Assembly: GCA_019636335.1 (NCBI GenBank)
Contig: JAHBXR010000034.1
Coordinates: 1 to 50,570 of the forward strand
From: Pirellulales bacterium
GTDB lineage: Bacteria > Planctomycetota > Planctomycetia > Pirellulales > JAEUIK01
Direction of reading: 5' to 3'
DNA: 50,570 nucleotides
Positions 49,921 through 50,570 of this stretch are shown one piece after another. The notes under the pieces were generated by a model, which saw only the letters and a program-made list of their open reading frames with translations, was not told where the DNA came from and did no database searches. Numbering within the stretch: position 1 is the first letter of the stretch; each line of letters opens with the position of its first letter. The position numbers and the translations under genes were made by a program.

Positions 49921-50570
49921 ATGAACGCAATTATGTCCGCAATTCCATCAGTTCCGACGAAGCAGACCGGCGGTCGCACAGCATCAGGAACTGCGATACT
50001 CCGACTCTGGAAACGAGTTTTCCTCAGTGGAATCGTCACGTTTGCCGTTCTGTCCGCGATCATTACTGCTTTGCTCGCGGCGGATTTTTTTTGGCGTCTT
50101 TCCGGCGCGGCCGAAGGTCTCAACTTTGGCCCTGGTTCGCTGATTTTTTCGGTATCCTTTTTCGGTGAAATCGTCGCGCTGGCTGTCGCAGTGCTTGGTG
50201 CTGTGGGTTGGCTAATTACCTGGTGCATTTCACTGTTTTGGAGAGCAGGCATGTCGACGACGATGGAAGGTGTCGAAGCCGCCTCAATCACTTCACAGCC
50301 AAGCCAAACTGTAACTGACAATCCCTATGAGGCTCCGCGTAGTTATTCGGGCGGTCATCGTTTGTATCCGTTGGCAATTCTTGCGGCTGGAGTCTTCTGC
50401 ACGCTGATGTCGCTCCTCTACTTGCTTACTGGGTTTCACACAATCTCGCGTAATAACACCGGATCTGGCCCGAGGCCAGAAGACTCAACTTTCCATTTCG
50501 TGATTGCTGCCGCCACGTTCGCGGCGGCTGTTATGCTTTTTCGTGCTGCACGAAGGCGTCGGGTTCTGTG
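49921..50570 (+). CDS. Membrane protein of unknown function, cut by the window edge
   Basis: An open frame from the ATG at 49921 runs past the right edge (at least 216 codons). Membrane segments are at about residues 36-55 (LSGIVTFAVLSAIITALLAA), 75-105 and, after a polar loop, about 155-175 and 190-205. The loop contains DNPYEAPRS, a motif common in planctomycete membrane proteins of unknown role. No clear ribosome binding site is seen, and an inner ATG (49933) could be the start. It follows the right CATCTGCG element. The low GC content fits the rest of this end of the window. Confidence 0.6.
   Translation, partial: MNAIMSAIPSVPTKQTGGRTASGTAILRLWKRVFLSGIVTFAVLSAIITALLAADFFWRLSGAAEGLNFGPGSLIFSVSFFGEIVALAVAVLGAVGWLITWCISLFWRAGMSTTMEGVEAASITSQPSQTVTDNPYEAPRSYSGGHRLYPLAILAAGVFCTLMSLLYLLTGFHTISRNNTGSGPRPEDSTFHFVIAAATFAAAVMLFRAARRRRVL

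Overview
The window looks like chromosomal DNA of a planctomycete, probably of the order Pirellulales. This rests on family markers rather than a marker gene: a DUF1559 protein with the H-X9-DG tail, two tandem TIGR03000 domains, a C-terminal PEP-CTERM anchor, an N-terminal LEERRLLS secretion signal, Tad/Flp pilin variants and an HTTM gene pair. Most of the DNA is GC-rich, roughly 60-65% by eye. The two ends (about 1-1130 and 48.8-50.6 kb) are visibly less GC-rich. No rRNA, tRNA or CRISPR array was recognised.

Left arm (1-12.3 kb, minus strand): a giant secreted RHS/YD-repeat protein of about 3674 residues. It carries Ca-binding RTX-like repeats, a transglutaminase-like domain without the usual Cys, an RHS core and a putative PD-(D/E)XK nuclease tip. 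Its stop overlaps the start of a 216-residue gene, the candidate immunity protein. A decayed transposase fragment lies upstream of the giant gene. From 12.3 to 14.7 kb a minus-strand operon encodes a Tm-1-like (UPF0261) protein, a small membrane protein and a PEP-hydrolase-like TIM barrel. The outer two are the separate halves of the plant antiviral protein Tm-1.

Middle (14.9-27.9 kb): mostly metabolic genes. They are an HpcH/HpaI aldolase, a Rieske ferredoxin, a UPF0173-type metallo-hydrolase and an archaeal-type phosphoglycerate mutase. Next come a His-rich secreted protein, a choice-of-anchor M/PEP-CTERM protein and a DUF1559 pseudopilin, which I read as a possible metal-responsive surface group. 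Then follow an esterase, folK (fused to a degenerate nucleoside-kinase-like domain) with panC, a nitrilase-family amidase, a PIG-V-like glycosyltransferase and a secreted planctomycete protein.

Right arm (28.3-44 kb, plus strand): a sigma-54 activator lacking a receiver domain, an unknown secreted protein and a polytopic membrane protein. They precede a Tad pilus locus: three divergent Flp-like pilins, a prepilin peptidase, TadE, CpaB, a TadG-like protein, a CpaE/TadZ-like protein, the CpaF/TadA ATPase, TadB and TadC. A good -24/-12 element lies in front of the first pilin, so the nearby activator may control the pilus. A flippase and a convergent RodA/FtsW gene follow.

Right end (45.6-50.6 kb): a Gly/Ser-rich TIGR03000 protein with a clear terminator, an overlapping HTTM gene pair, a frameshifted GxxExxY gene between two CATCTGCG-type inverted-repeat elements, and a membrane protein cut by the window edge. 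At least four families of short palindromic repeats are scattered between genes.
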